From contig JBBHKE010000591.1 in the NCBI GenBank assembly GCA_037447655.1, positions 62,001 to 126,000 on the forward strand: a stretch of 64,000 nucleotides of DNA, given 5' to 3'. Below are positions 1-13,072 of the stretch, piece by piece (within the stretch, counting starts at the first letter, position 1; the number at the start of each line of letters is the position of its first letter). The DNA comes from Zygnema cylindricum (lineage: Eukaryota > Streptophyta > Zygnematophyceae > Zygnematales > Zygnemataceae). The notes beneath the pieces were generated by a model. It was not told the DNA's origin. It worked only from the letters and a program-made list of their open reading frames with translations, and did not search any database. The position numbers were made by a program, and so were the translations under genes.

Positions 1-660
1 TGGGAGTCAAAGAGCTTAGGAAGTTCATCAGAGTGCGAGAGGTCAGCCATAAAAGCATCAGTGACAACATGGTTCACAAAAGATGAGGCACCGATAGGTG
101 AGCCTAAAGCTTTAATACCATCCGTCGGAGATGCAATGCGAAAACCCACAGGAACAAGGAAGTCTGAAGGTAAGCCTTGCGAGCACCAAGCCACACATTT
201 AGACAGCTTAACTGACAAACCAATCCAACGAAGTTGCTCCGCAAAATGAGAAAAGGCCGATAAAACTTGGTCACGAGGGCCCACAATATGAGTATCATTT
301 GCGATAGACGGGAATAAACAACTTGGAAAAATCGTAGCAGTCGCGTAAAGCTTGAAGGTGAGCTAATGCAAAAAGGGGGGCCCCGAAAGGATCACCTTGA
401 TGAGTGCCAGTCACAGACTCCAATGTGGCGACCTCACCAAAGGGACCGCCAAGAGGAAGGATGAGGGAGCTCCGGGGAGAATAAAATGCACGAACAAAAG
501 GGAAAATGTGGTTGATGGGAGATGGAGCATGCCTTAATTCTCGGAAGATAGCATTACGGTTGACAACATTAAAGGCGTTAGCAACAAATTCAGTAGTGGC
601 AATCCTCTTGTTTTTTGGGGAATGTGTTCGACTTTCATTTGGACAATGGCGCGTTTTCAA
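1..660 (-). pseudogene. LINE-type reverse transcriptase fragment, frameshifted, cut by window edge
   Basis: Reading the minus strand from about 600 to 295 gives a reverse-transcriptase-like stretch with ANAFNVVNRNAIF (DxxNAFN-type motif) and TGTHQGDPFGAPLFALAH (the QGDPLG-type motif). After a frameshift near 300 the reading continues as ANDTHIVGP, a degenerate form of the YADDTHI catalytic box, so the second catalytic Asp of the YADD-like motif is Asn. It continues open towards position 1, past KLSKCVAW. Frameshift, altered active site and missing N-terminal part indicate a dead copy. The family is RNA-directed DNA polymerase of the non-LTR type; the exact clade is not resolved. Confidence 0.75.
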
Positions 661-1841
661 CTTCGATGAAACTATATAAGTTAGGGGGTGTCAGCGCAAG
701 AAATTTCAAGACACTATTGGATGAATCCCTGGCAGCATCAAGAAGATGCTTACAATCGGGCCAACAAAGGAGGTTATTTTCTCCTAGCTAGGGGAGGCTA
801 CTTTTCCTAGGGCCAAGATCGAGGATTCTCGTCGACTCTCGGGAGGAGATGATTGCTAGGCTTAGGATTGAGTTGCAACAAATGAAGTATGTAGTGATGT
901 CGAAACATAGTGTTAGCACCACCGTCAAGATCCTATCCATAGGAGCATTCCCTATACAATTGTTGCCCTATCACGGAAAGCCGTTGAGAATGGGGATGTC
1001 TGGTTCAATACGACGCAGACAGCATTCGTGACCAAGAATATTGATAAAACAGTGGGTTCCATGCAGAATCATGTTAATTACTGTTTTACGGGGACTTACC
1101 ATCAGCTGCATTTGTTTGTTTATTTTTGCCGGCTCGTGAGATCGGTTTTCAAAAGTCAAATGTAGTTTTCCCTTTACAACAACTGCTGCTTTGATGTAAC
1201 CTCATGTCCATAATAGAAATTGGACATTATAGCTATAACAATCTTATTTCTCCGCAAAATTCATGCCATGCTCAGTCCATACACTGCAGAAAACATTAAA
1301 ATTGGACATGGAGCCATATTCTCACAATCATTTTTCCTTTTATCGACAGCAACAAAGACTGTGATAACTGCAAACCCTAGATTCCATTTCTGTTCAACAT
1401 ATTATTTTAACAATTCCAATGTGCGGAAAGCCAGATGAAGAACAATGTGCACTTATTGTGGAGAGCTGAAAATCCACAAGGAATTGTTATACACACTAAT
1501 AACTACCTACTGTATGGCACACCTGTAGACTCACAATATCTGTCACGAGGTGTACCACTTCAGACACTCTTATCTGCCTGAAAATTCTAAAAATAATTAC
1601 CTTATATTTTCCCACTATATAAAATATAAACTAATACCAATAGTTATATGCATATGTATGTATGACTATCGATAAATAGAATGATATCTTCCTCCTGAAA
1701 AAGCAGACGCACGGTTTCTAAAAATGTCATTCAGCTTGTCAAAATTTGAATAGATGGTTTCCACCCATTTCAGAGACCTGCCCTACAAAAAAGAATCGCC
1801 TCATGTTTACAAATAAATAAGTAACCAATACTTCCAGAGCC
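661..1841. other. Intergenic, no gene seen; 3' flank of the F-box/LRR gene
   Basis: No ORF with recognisable content. The part next to 1842 should hold the 3' UTR of the minus-strand gene. It is AT-rich, with several TTATTTATTT-like runs on the minus strand just downstream of the stop codon, but no polyadenylation site can be fixed. Confidence 0.5.
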
Positions 1842-4800
1842 TCACATGATCGAACACTGCTTCTCTGGGTCTCCACCGCCCTTCTCCACCTTCAAATTGG
1901 ATTTCCCAACATGCTTTCCCTTTCTTTCCTGTTTCGGAGGAGAAAAGGTAATTGTCAGGCGAGTGCTCGGAAGACGGTGCATCCAACGGCCCATGTTGCC
2001 CCAAGATTCTGGAAGATTCTGACATCCTTTTATTTCGACCTTTGTCAACGCCTTTAGGTCACCCAAACACTCCAGTGACGTGACACCGGCGTCTTGAATT
2101 TCCACTTGTCGGAGACCAGAGAGATGGGCGAATGAGGGAGGAAGCTCGGAGAGACCAGGGAGAGCCAGAAGACGGAGAGAGTGGAGAGAAATGAGACCTC
2201 CAAAAGACCTCGGCAAGGAGGAAAAATTGGGACAGTGCTCAATTCGAAGGTCGTGAAGACAGATCAGGTGTCCAAATGTCTCAGGAAGCGAGGAGAGTGT
2301 GGCTGAGTGGATAGAAAGATGTTGAAGTGCTGAAAGATGTCCAAAGGAATGAGGCAAAGAGGCGATGGGAGTTCCACGAAGGGCAAGAGATTGTAAACTC
2401 GATAGGTCACCAAAGGAAAGAGGGAGAGATGTAAGGGAAGGACACTCTCGAATACGAAGAGTTTCAAGTGAGTTCAGGTCTCCCATTGAGAGAGGCAAAG
2501 TTTCGAGCTGCCTACAATCTGTCACTTCTAGCGAAGTTAGCGATGTCAACTGCCCAAAACTTTCCGGAAGCAACATTAGCGAATCACACCATTGAATTTT
2601 CAGGACCTCCATCGACTCCAGCCTCCCAAAAGTTTCCGGAAGAGTCACAAGTCTATCTCCCGACTCGATCTCCAACGACTTCAAGGCACTAAGATAACCA
2701 AAAGTGCTTGGGAGACACAAAAGAGATCCCACTCCGGCGAGGACCAATGATTTGAGAGAGTTTAATTGACCAAATGAAGCCGGCAAAGCCTCCAATCCTC
2801 GCAGACGAAGAGTGAGAGAGGTAAGAGAAGTTAACCCGCCAAAACTGTCTGGTAGTTCGGAAATTCGACCACAATCCACTGCTTCCAGTAAAGACAGACT
2901 CTTTAATTCCCCAAATTCTTCAGGAAGAGCCTCCAAAGATTGACAGTTGATAATCCTGAGTTTATGAAGAGAAGAGAGGTGACAGAAAGACTGTGGTAGC
3001 AGAACCAGAGAGCTGCAACGCCAGATTTCTAGGGCTTCCAGGGATGAAAGGCGTCCAAAAGAGGAGGGAAGGGAGACAAGACGAGGACAGTGAAGCAGTT
3101 GTAGCGTTCGAAGGGCTGGTAAATTTCCGATGGACTTCGGTAGGAGCTCCAAACGATGGACATCTTTTAATACCATTGAATTAAGGGCATGTAATTGGCC
3201 GATACTTGACGGAATATCTGCAAGCTGTACACATTTACTTATTTCTAGATGTCGTAAATTTGACCAATTATTTAAATTGTTGGGAAGAGACTGCAAAGCT
3301 GGGCAGTTGATAAGGCAAAACTGCTCCAAAGAGCGTATCTCTAATATTGAAAGAGGCAGATGAGCCAGGTCTCTACATTGTCTGAATTCCAGAACCTTTA
3401 GACACGAGAGAGGACCGAACCAATCAGGTAAACCTGCGAGGCTTTGGGAGTTGGTAGATACAGAAGTGACTCCTGGAGTCTGATAGACAGGTAGATGTGA
3501 ACTTCCTTCACTCCAACCAAGCTCGAGCCTTCTCAAGTGTGGAAAATTCCGTCTATGGCCTCCATATTCCTCTGAAATTTCCCCTAATTTTGGACCAGCC
3601 AGTCTCTGAAGCACCTTAAATCCCAGCAACTTAATAGTCTGGAGAGAAGTCAATTTACAAAAACTGGCCGGAAGTTCAGTGATGTTCTCACAGTTGCTGA
3701 TTTCCAAATACTCTAAAGCAGAAAGTTTTCCAATGGACGATGGTAGAGATTTCAAATTGGAGCACAAACTGACTTTCAAAGTACGGAGGTCCCACAGCAG
3801 ACCAATAGATTCTGGAATAGACAATAAGCCTCGAACCTCCACTAAACTTAAAACCTTCAAAGCTTTAAGTTCTCCTAAGCTCTCAGGTAACGACTTCACT
3901 CTTCGACAGACGTCCAGTTCCAGAACCTCCAAGTTTGATAGAAGACCGAGGGATCCTGGAAAACCTGCGACGAGATCTGACTGTACTCGAAGGTCCCGTA
4001 AAGTTGTAAGAGTCCCAATGGCTGGTGGGAGGGCCTGAGGTTCCAGTTTTGAACCAGGAGTCCGAGGGACCGGGGCAGGACCACAAGAAGCAAGAGTTAA
4101 CGTGTTGAGTCGAGGGCACGAAGTCTTGAGATTCGCACAAAAAGAATTGGAGCACACAGATGTAGGAACTTCCAGGAAAGTAAGATTCGGAAATCTATGA
4201 AGGAGAGTGAAAACGCCTCCTCTTCCACTGTAATTTACGTTGTCGTTTAGGCGAAGAGTTGAGAGACCGTCGTTTGCCAAAACTGCCCACCGTTTGCAAA
4301 CTCGAGTACAGCTGAGCCAATCCTTGACAGAGTGAAATTTGGAGATAATTTTTACGAGACATTCGTCTGGAAGGTCCATTAGAGACAAAATCGATTGACC
4401 TTTATTTCGAGCTGAGCCCGGAGAATGCCATTGGTTACCGGGACTGCTTGTGTGACTACTGTAGGAGCTCGAACAGTGACTGCTGGTCCCAGAACTAGGA
4501 GCAAAACTGTAACTGAAACTGGAACTGAGGCTCGATGAGGAGACCTTTCTGTTGATGGCATTTGAATGAGATTTCGAAACAGACTTGGAAGTTATTCCAC
4601 AGCCATACAAAAGAGCATTTGCCCCTCCACTCTGAGTTCGAGCGAGCTGTGTGGGGGGCTGAGAGTTGCCGTCCAAAGAGGGTAAATGGCGATCTCCTGC
4701 AAAGAATAGAAAAAAAACAAAAAGAGAAAAAAAACACAAACCGGGAGTCTTGTGTTAGTTTACAGGTAAATGGTTGCATAGAATCAGAAAACTTAGAAAA

Positions 4801-7278
4801 ACGACGAGCAGAATAGAAAGAAGAAACAGGAATAAGTGTCCATGAAAAACAAGCTAGTTGCGAAGGTCTTAAAGGAGGAGACTGCTGCTCAGTTTGCAGC
4901 AAAAATAATTGTTGTTGATTTAACAAAAACTAGTGTCAAGACCAATACGAAGCAGGATTAGAGGCAAATACATGTCTACCTTGCACAAAATCAGATTTAG
5001 GAGGGCAACCCCCGATAGATGGAACCAACAATTGAAACTCCTTTACTTTGATATTCCTTTTGCTGAAAGGCTCTGAGGAGTAGACCACCCCATTTTGACT
5101 AGTGCCTTGGGGAGTAGGACACTTCTTTCGAAAATCTGGTCAAGCATAACAAACCAATATGTTATTGACTCTTCTCATAGACAAATCACAAAAATAGTGC
5201 AAGTAAAGAGCAAAGAATCGGTGAAGTTTCTAAAAACAAGCCTTACGTTCTCAGAAAAACCATGGTAGAGAAGGTAAGCCTTTCATCATCTGCATCAAAA
5301 AAAAAATCTCTCGAACACATGCCTCTGTTGGGATTATACTTGAACTACAAGAGTCCAGCTTGAAAACAAAAACGAAAAATCAAACTTTTAAGTTTGCTTG
5401 ATTACCTGGTAACTCAAGAACCGGTACTTCCTTCCCCTCTGAATCCTGTCCGAGGTCTACGGTAGAATAATCGTCGCAACTGGACGACTCTGTAAAACTT
5501 GAATCTGTGAACAACAAACGAAAAAAGAGGTTAATCATTGGTTGGGACGAATTGCAGAAATACAGACTAAAACAAATGTAAGAAAACTCATGCAGGCTTA
5601 AGGTTAATTCGCCTTGAAAAAAATTTGCGAAAAATTTTTCTTGAAGAAAACGAGAGTGAAATGTGGACAGCAAAAACTACATCAAAAACACATACTTCTC
5701 TCACTGGGCCTCCAAGGTGGCAAATTTTGACTGGAATCCCTCGACTGAGATGTCCTAAACGTATCCATACTGACTGTTCTCATTATTCGACTTCCAACAC
5801 GAGTCTGGGCTTCTCGCACATATACCACCGGATCATCTGGCACAAGAGACAAAAGTCAAACAACTGTCTCTGTCAGTCACCACCCAAGTGAAACGAACGA
5901 CTTGAACTCCTTTTTAAGGTCGCAACCTCTTCAAAGCGATTTCCAGATGTTCATGATGTCCCCGATCAAGTTTGGTGTAAAATTAAAAGAGAAAAACTTT
6001 GTTTCCAAAAGGAAATGATAAAGGACTTTCACCTTGATCTCGCAGGTTACTCCGAGCTGCTCTACTGGTCATGGCCTTTGGAGGACACCAGGCCGGACTC
6101 GCAGGAGTGGAAGGTTGTACTGGTGAAACTAGAATAGTGGAAGATTCCACAACTGAATGGCCCACAGGCTCAGGCTCTGACTCCAATTCCCCTGAAAAAG
6201 AAGACTTTTTGGAGTACGGTATTGAGTCTGGACAAGACAAGGAAACTGGAGACCTTGTGAGGACTATGAACATCAAAAGCACCTTACCACCAGAATAAAC
6301 ACTGGCGGTAATGACACAAGTACATAGATATCCTTGCATAACGACCTTCGGTTTTTGTAGACTTATTCTGGTATCCCAATCTCCATCAATAGACCAGAAG
6401 AAATTGAACCTTCGAGACAACTTACATGTAGAATGTCCAGGAAAAGGGTCCTTCGTCTCTGCAGGAGGGGGAGGACCGTCAGATTCTTCTGGCCCCACCT
6501 CAGTTATAGGAGCTCGAATCACCTTGTGACGAAGGCCCGGGTTAGGGAGAGGACATTCTCCTAAATTTTTTTTTTGGTCAAAACTACCCCACCGTAAATA
6601 AGCTCTGCACACACCACATTTACAATCAAATCAAACATAAAAAATAACTGGAGCTTTTCGAACGCCCTTTCCAAAAATCGATCGATCCTGTACATTTCTA
6701 TAGTTGAGTAAATCCATCCTTCGCATGGACGAACTTGAACACAGACTAAATTCACGCAATTTGATGGTAATAATTACATTTAAACATCTAAATAGCCTGT
6801 AAGCTCAATATTGTGATGCTGATTTAGTTTTTCATTCCCTCGGAGTTTATCGGCTAAAAAAATATTTTCCATAGAGGTCAGCGAATGAGTATTTCACTAA
6901 CAGAGCCAGAGCATAGATGAGATTAAGTCAGAATCCAGGGTAAAAAGAAGGTGCGGATCTGGTTTTTCAATGCGGTGGCAGTTTCAGCTAAATAAAACGT
7001 TTAAACCAGATCTGACAAGCTACATTCCTCCAATGAACGATAAGGTGCATCTACGCTAGAAAAGCAGCAATTTCAGTAGGAAAAACGATCTCATGCAAAT
7101 CCTTTCAACAAAAAGACGTTGTAGCAATGAAAATACTACTTTGTTAAGCGTCACGTCACACGTTTTAAACCCGGAAAAACTACCTTGCGGATGGTGTGGA
7201 TGAGTTAGAGGAGGAAGCGGAGTCCGTCTCGCTGTTACGACTTGTCCAAGACTTAGACAAAGAGTGGGACCGCCCCAT
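1842..7278 (-). CDS. F-box / leucine-rich-repeat protein with C-terminal CaaX box, six exons, 1199 aa
   Basis: Exons on the minus strand are 7278-7184, 6604-6426, 6263-6033, 5836-5696, 5504-5406 and 4696-1842. All junctions are GT-AG and keep one frame, and the sum is exactly 3600 nt. The start ATG at 7278 lies in GCCATGG. Residues 1-350 are Ser/Pro-rich and probably disordered. The F-box (LMDLPDECLVKIISKF, then CKRWAVLAND) is at about 352-395. From about 410 to 1130 there are more than 20 LRRs of about 23 residues (LPxSfGxLxSLxxLxIxxC), the style of TIR-NBS-LRR resistance proteins, but no TIR or NB-ARC is seen. The tail is Lys-rich (KQERKGKHVGK) and ends CSIM, a CaaX box favouring farnesylation. 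F-box proteins bind SKP1/CUL1 and present substrates for ubiquitination; the LRR would be the substrate arm. No lesion was seen. The substrate is unknown. A methionine in intron sequence just upstream of exon 6 makes a longer last ORF, but the acceptor at 4697 is better supported. Confidence 0.85.
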
Positions 7279-8933
7279 GGCTACGAGGACTTCTCCTCCT
7301 TGGAAAAGTCCTAGAAACGTTCAAAAAAATTCTTGGAAACTCCGCAATCGAACGACATAAGTCTCGTTTCAGCAGATAACTCCTCACGAAATGATTACTA
7401 GACAGCAGAGGAGAAGAATACCAAGGCCAAAACGAGACTTTTTTTTCATTTCTCGTAAAGCGACACGTGGACTCTTACCGATTACTTGGCGCTTAGCCCT
7501 AATTTGCTCCGCTTGGGGAATAGTGGCAACCGTCGCCGGGCGACCGGCTGTTGAACGACCACGCGACAACTTCCGACGTTGTCGTACGCCGCGAACTTAG
7601 CTCAAGCATACGTCATATGAGAATGCTCGCGAAGGTTGGGAATTAGGGCTGGGCACCTTCATCATCATTTCATTTTACGTATGAGATGCAGCCTCGTTTG
7701 CGCACTGAATTGTACGCCAGGTGAATGGATCACCTGTTGTAATTACTGTACGACAGAAAAGATAAAGAAACGGCTGAAAAAGTACAGGATCGGAGCTGGC
7801 AAACGCTGCCAGGTAGTCAGCGTTCTATGTCAGTTATAAATATTAGGGCGAAAAGGACGGCTGAACGGCTGAAAAAGTACAGGATCGGAGCTGGCAAACG
7901 CTGCCAGGTAGTCAGCGTTCTATGTCAGTTATAAATATTAGGGCGAAAAGGACGGCTGAAAGTCGGTGCCCCTGAATGGGGACCGTGTGAGGTTGCCTAT
8001 GATCCAACGTAGCTCGTCAGCATTTGTCAGGACCCGATTCAAAAGTGTCCTTTACGATTGGAAAGACGCTAATGCCAAAACTCTGGTCACCAGGAGTCCA
8101 GGAAATCTAGTACGAGCCGGCGAACGTGATAGGCGCCGCCATGATGATGTGAAGTAGAATGAAGAGATACCTTCTCCGTGCACTCTCCATAGAGAGAGGT
8201 CTGTTTAGTGTTTACCTTCACAGTGCAAACTGGTACAATTATGGTTTCGCCTGGTTTCTCCAAAGCGGACTGTACTTTGGATTCGTACGGATGACGATAA
8301 AACAGAGCACCGAACACTTTGTGACAAGAAGCACCGACAAGATTCCTGTTAACGGACAGAAGGGTATAATTTCACAGGAGCCTTAGGTGGACCACATAAA
8401 TATATTGTCCTTAAGCGCGGGAGGTACAGTAGACTTTCGCCTCGCGCACCTGGCGTAATGCGACCAAAGGTTTACTGTTACTATGTAGCCGTATCTTGTC
8501 GTCTACTAACACCCAGAATCTCGATCGGACGGCGGCACTTTAGGGTGGAATCTTTCAAAAGTCCGCAACTCTGCTGACAGTTTGAATTCCTTTACTGTAG
8601 CCTATAACTGTCAGCCTTCATAGGTCGTGTAAACGAAATGGAAACTGGATATTTTGCTTGGTTTCGATAGTATGCCATCATGACATCATGTTAAGTGCCG
8701 TACATAACTGGTATAAACTATAAAATTACAAATGTGTGATTTCAAGGAGATTTTCTCCCGTTTATCTTCAAAAGTCGGTCGGTTCTGTGCTTTACTCTCT
8801 AGGGCGCACCTCCATGCGGCAGTAATTTAGCCAAACATTAATGACAATTAGAATTGGGCCGTCCGCTCTATATTTCCAAAAGCATCGGACGGCCACTGCC
8901 CAAATTCGAAATCGATTGTACAATACCGTGCAT
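7279..8933. other. Upstream region of the F-box/LRR gene, no gene seen
   Basis: Contains the promoter side of the minus-strand gene. Apart from the 95-bp tandem duplication at 7771-7960, no coding or repeat structure is recognised. No convincing TATA box could be assigned. Confidence 0.45.
7771..7960. repeat. Tandem duplication, 2 x 95 bp
   Basis: A 95-bp unit starting CGGCTGAAAAAGTACAGG is repeated head to tail at 7771-7865 and 7866-7960 with essentially no difference, so it is recent. Each unit holds a small dyad, CTGGCA-aacgc-TGCCAG. It lies about 0.5 kb upstream of the F-box/LRR start codon. Confidence 0.9.
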
Positions 8934-9395
8934 CAGAGGTCGCAAAAGTCAAAATTACAGATACCCGAATCCACATTTTTTTTTTTTCAAAATCTGAACA
9001 CCCGAAATCTAGCGGGGTTATATCACGCTCCTACATTGTTACCCGGTACCGATACGCGTTTACAAAAAAGAAAGTTGACCGAAACTCGATTTCTCGCGAC
9101 TACCCGTACCCGCCCTAACCCGAATAAGTACAAAATTAGTGGTACATCTCCCTTATACCTTCCACGATACCAAGAGTACAAAGTACAATAATGTTAGATA
9201 GTATGGACAGTACAAACCTTCAATTTTTTTTCGTTTTTTGCTTATCCGACCGTAACCAAATTTTTTTTTTTTTCGAGAATCACCCGCCCGAATCCGCCCG
9301 ACCCCCCAAATTTGGCAACCGAATCCGTTCCGGATCCGACGCGGGCGGTCGGTTAATGGTCGGTTACGGTTTCGGTTAACCGTTTGCGACCTCTG
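8934..9395. mobile_element. hAT-like non-autonomous TIR element (CAGAGGTCGCAAA family), 462 bp
   Basis: It begins CAGAGGTCGCAAA and ends TTTGCGACCTCTG, a perfect 13-bp terminal inverted repeat. The same termini bound the element at 51946-52903. The interior has poly-T tracts and repeated CGGTCGGTTA/CCCGAA-type words. No coding capacity. The flanking 8-mers (CCGTGCAT and GCAATGGG) do not match, so the target duplication is lost or the class call is wrong. Confidence 0.7.
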
Positions 9396-12150
9396 GCAAT
9401 GGGTATCAAGATACGTCCCGATATGACGTCGCCCGCTCGGGAAAGCTTACCCGAACCAATATGAACAGCCGTACACGCGGAAAGGAGGTACGGACATCCG
9501 TAGACAGGTTCGGGCGGCGACGCGTGTGCTGTAGTCATACGCTCAGCCTGTTAGTGCTTTCCAATCCTCTCTAATAGACCTCCGTCATTTGGACATAGTT
9601 TCGCGAGTCCCGCTAGCTCCCTCTATGGAGGTCGAACCAACACCTAGAGAGAACATGAGGGGAAGTCTTAAGGAGCTACAACTGTGGGAAAGTGGAAATT
9701 TATGACAATGTAAGGCGAATCGTCTCCAAGGGGAATGCGAGTGTATGGTCTAGGGCTAGCATATTTTGCACTAAAATTTCTTGACACATCAAGATCTCGA
9801 ACGAATGCCCGCGCCTTGTCGGTGGTGCGAGATGGACAAAAAAAACGGAGTACAGGATTGACAAAAGATTGGTTGCTACATGTTTTTAACCACTTCCATC
9901 AGTTTTCCTTCATGCACCCACGTCCAGTTGTCAATTGGGGACCGCTGATCAGATGGTGAGAATCTCATCTTTTAATCGCAACTGTCTGATAAATGAGCCG
10001 ACGATTGTGTAAGGACAAATATGAGTTTAAAGGCCCCAGATGGTACATTTATGAGTGTGGGAAGACTGCCCTGTGAATTACCGGTAGATTTTGACATGTG
10101 AGATCTACATGGAAGTGGTTGAAGAGATAGAAAGGCACTTTAGGGAGATGCCCACCATAATTCACCTCCCTGAAATGGGAGAAGAGTGTCAATGCCTTCC
10201 TGTGTCGACTCTCATGTCAGTCCATGGTCCTACTTTATGCAAACAAGGTGTGATTTAGTCCAGCAAGCCTCAGTTTTTTTATTGCTAGAACTATTTTGTG
10301 TCCAGAGGCAATTGACGTCGAAAGTGATCAAAACTCTGCTTGCTTCCACTAACGGCTATCATCATTCATTTATTTCAACATTAATGTCCATTTGTTGTGT
10401 TTGGAGTTTCATTATCATCCAATTATCCTAGTTAAGCAAGAGTTTGTCTTCATCTCAGAAAACACATATGACACAACTATGAATTGAAGTAGGACATAGT
10501 TCTTGATTAAAATTGCTCGACATTTGCACTGTGTCGCAATGGCATTCCGCAAATGAGTGTCTCATTGACTTCTGGATGCACCCATGGACACAGAACTGTC
10601 AAGAGAAATGCAGGTTTTATCCTACCATAAAAATGATCCAATGTCATCATAAAAAACCAAGAGCAAAAAAAAATGCACTCCACCTACATGTGGACAATAA
10701 TTACCCATGATACAAAAACGACGGACAAATAGAACACATGCGTCCACAACCAGATTGGCCTAGAGATAAAAACATAATTAAGCAAACGAGTAAATATGTC
10801 AATAAGTGGATAAACAAAGATATTTGTTCCAATAGAGGAAGTCTCGCAGGCAACAATCCTGCCCTATGCTTTGACACACTTGTAAGAGAGTTAGATTGAC
10901 AGAAAGCCACGATAACTTATATATCAAACACTAAATGTCATAAGGAGAAAAGTAAAAAGAAATCGGCAACACTGCCGTAAATTCTCTCCACAGGAGAGAC
11001 CTATCTTTAATTATTTGAGGATTAAACAAAACAAATTAGACCTTGCAAAAGCAGTGAACAATACCACCATAGAAGAACATTTCTCTCCCCTATCTTGTTT
11101 AAACTCCGCGTTAAAGCTACTACATGTTAAGACATCCAGTCTCACGAACTTGAGAAATACTCCAATTTAACTATTACATCGACCTACTCGATAAGAGAAG
11201 GTCAAAAACTATTATACAAATCCAACCACTATTTAGCTTACAGACAGATTATTCCGACAAATGAATGAAGGGGCAAACGAAGGGACAGTGACAGAGGCAA
11301 AAGACTAAACAAGTCATTTACACATGCATTACAGGAAGGAACTAAAGAAGGACGAAAACCTAAATTCTACTAAGCACTAAGTATCTTGATCAATTGTCAG
11401 GTGACTAACCAGATGCCTTCTCTTTTGGTTTCGAAAAAGAAAATCACGACTATATACATAACCGTGACAAACATCGATAAGGATAACCTTTTACAGGGTA
11501 AAAATAATGCTTTTTCTGAGAAGAAGACCGACTAATCAGACCTAGAAGGCAAGTAAGTCCCACGGGAACAGATGAAGTGAGCACCATTTTTTATCCCAGG
11601 CTTCAATAACGAAGCCTCATATCCTTTAAAAAAACCTGTTGCAAGGACTCCTTTCATTACTTCGTTGCAAACCCTAAAACTGGCATGAAATATGTCACAT
11701 AACCCAACTGTAGGCTCGAATAGGGCCTACCTATGGGTGATGTAAACCATAAAATTTCCACATTGAAAAATTCATAAACTCAGAAAGTACAATCGCTGTT
11801 TTGTTGTTGTCCTAACCAAACGTGTAGCGAGGTTCAACGTCAACGCCACGTCATTTGACCGAAACTCTTTCGGTTTCCTGACTTCAGTGGTCGACTTCCA
11901 TAGTAACTCCCATTACCTCCTCTTTGCAGTGACTTCACAAGTCCAATCATCACTCATCTCCCAGGTTCACTCTGCAGAAGTGTTTCCGGCCTACTACCAA
12001 CTTGGGGATTCGGAACGGAGCCAATCGGAGCACCTCCTTGTCGGCCACTTTCTACTGCATCGGTAGTCGGTGTAGGAGACTCCCCATCCTCTTCTGTTGA
12101 CTTCGGCTGGATAAACAAAAACGGTAACATAATACATCACGCACTAACTA
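9396..12150. other. Intergenic, nothing recognised
   Basis: AT-rich sequence with only short ORFs lacking family motifs. No tRNA, rRNA, LTR or TIR structure was seen. Confidence 0.4.
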
Positions 12151-12348
12151 CACGTTGAATTGTTATTAGACTTATGTCCTCTATATCGGCGCCCCAAAAT
12201 TTTGACATTGATACCTTAAATATAATAAATTATACTATTTAAGGACGTGGACCATAATCTGCCACGTCTCCGACACTGAATTAACATCAATGACACTAAC
12301 TAATTTTAAACACTAATAATCTCTTTAGTCTAATAATGATTCACTGTG
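12151..12348. mobile_element. 198-bp MITE, TA target duplication, CACCGTGAATCG TIR family
   Basis: TA flanks both ends. The termini are CACGTTGAATTGTTATTAGAC and its near reverse complement GTCTAATAATGATTCACTGTG. The interior closely matches the elements at 14723-14920 and 52358-52556 (shared GGCGCCCCAAAATTTTGACA). No coding capacity. TA duplication suggests the Tc1/mariner superfamily. Confidence 0.85.
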
Positions 12349-13072
12349 TAATGTAACATTTTAGTGCGGCTACTTTGTGTTAAGCGCTAGTTCGTCGCAT
12401 GTCGTGAAGTTACATACCTTCGTGTCTTGTAAGGCGTGGCGTGAAATGTTCCGCGAGGCAATGTGTTTTGAACGGTACACGTATGCATGTGGATTGCAGC
12501 GCCTTGTGTTTGGTTCTTTAGAGGATTTTTTAGGCAGTTTGGTGTCGGTCAGGAGAAATATATTTAAAGGTATGGAGACAGAGTTTTATTACACTCATAA
12601 GTTAGTGAGTTAGTAGTCAATGTGAGAAGTGAGGAAATATTTGTAAGTAAGAAAAGCTTCAGTGAAATATACTTATGTTTTGTTTGATTTCCGTGTGATC
12701 TATAAAAAATGTGAATTGTACTTTTCTATTTGTTTTTGCTGTAATTCGTGAGTGTATTGCATCAGATCGATCCTCGTTTTCAGCAAGTGCTACAGCAGCT
12801 GGTAGTACTAGCTACTGCTTATGCTAGTACAAGTACTAGGTGCAGCTGCAGCCAGAACTAGTGCTACTACAGTGTTGAAATTTATGTATTTTCTAGGTTT
12901 GAATTGGAAAATTAAATAGAGTGTTAAAAAAATGTAATTAATAGTTCACTTCTATATTTTAGTTAGAATGTGAAATGAGAGAAAGAGAGGACCAAAGGCA
13001 CGTTATGGCTGCCGCGTCATTTAGAAGGAGGCAGAATGAATTAGAAGGTATTTTACTAGTTTTAGCAAAATA
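12349..13072. other. Intergenic with a short minisatellite
   Basis: No gene is recognised. Positions 12781-12873 hold degenerate GCTAGTACTAGCTACTG-type repeats related to the larger array at 13969-14395. Confidence 0.5.

Noticed and set aside
1842-7278. N-myristoylation of the F-box/LRR protein (starts MGRSHS)
   Set aside because: Arg directly after Gly is disfavoured by the myristoylation pattern, so the signal is not supported.
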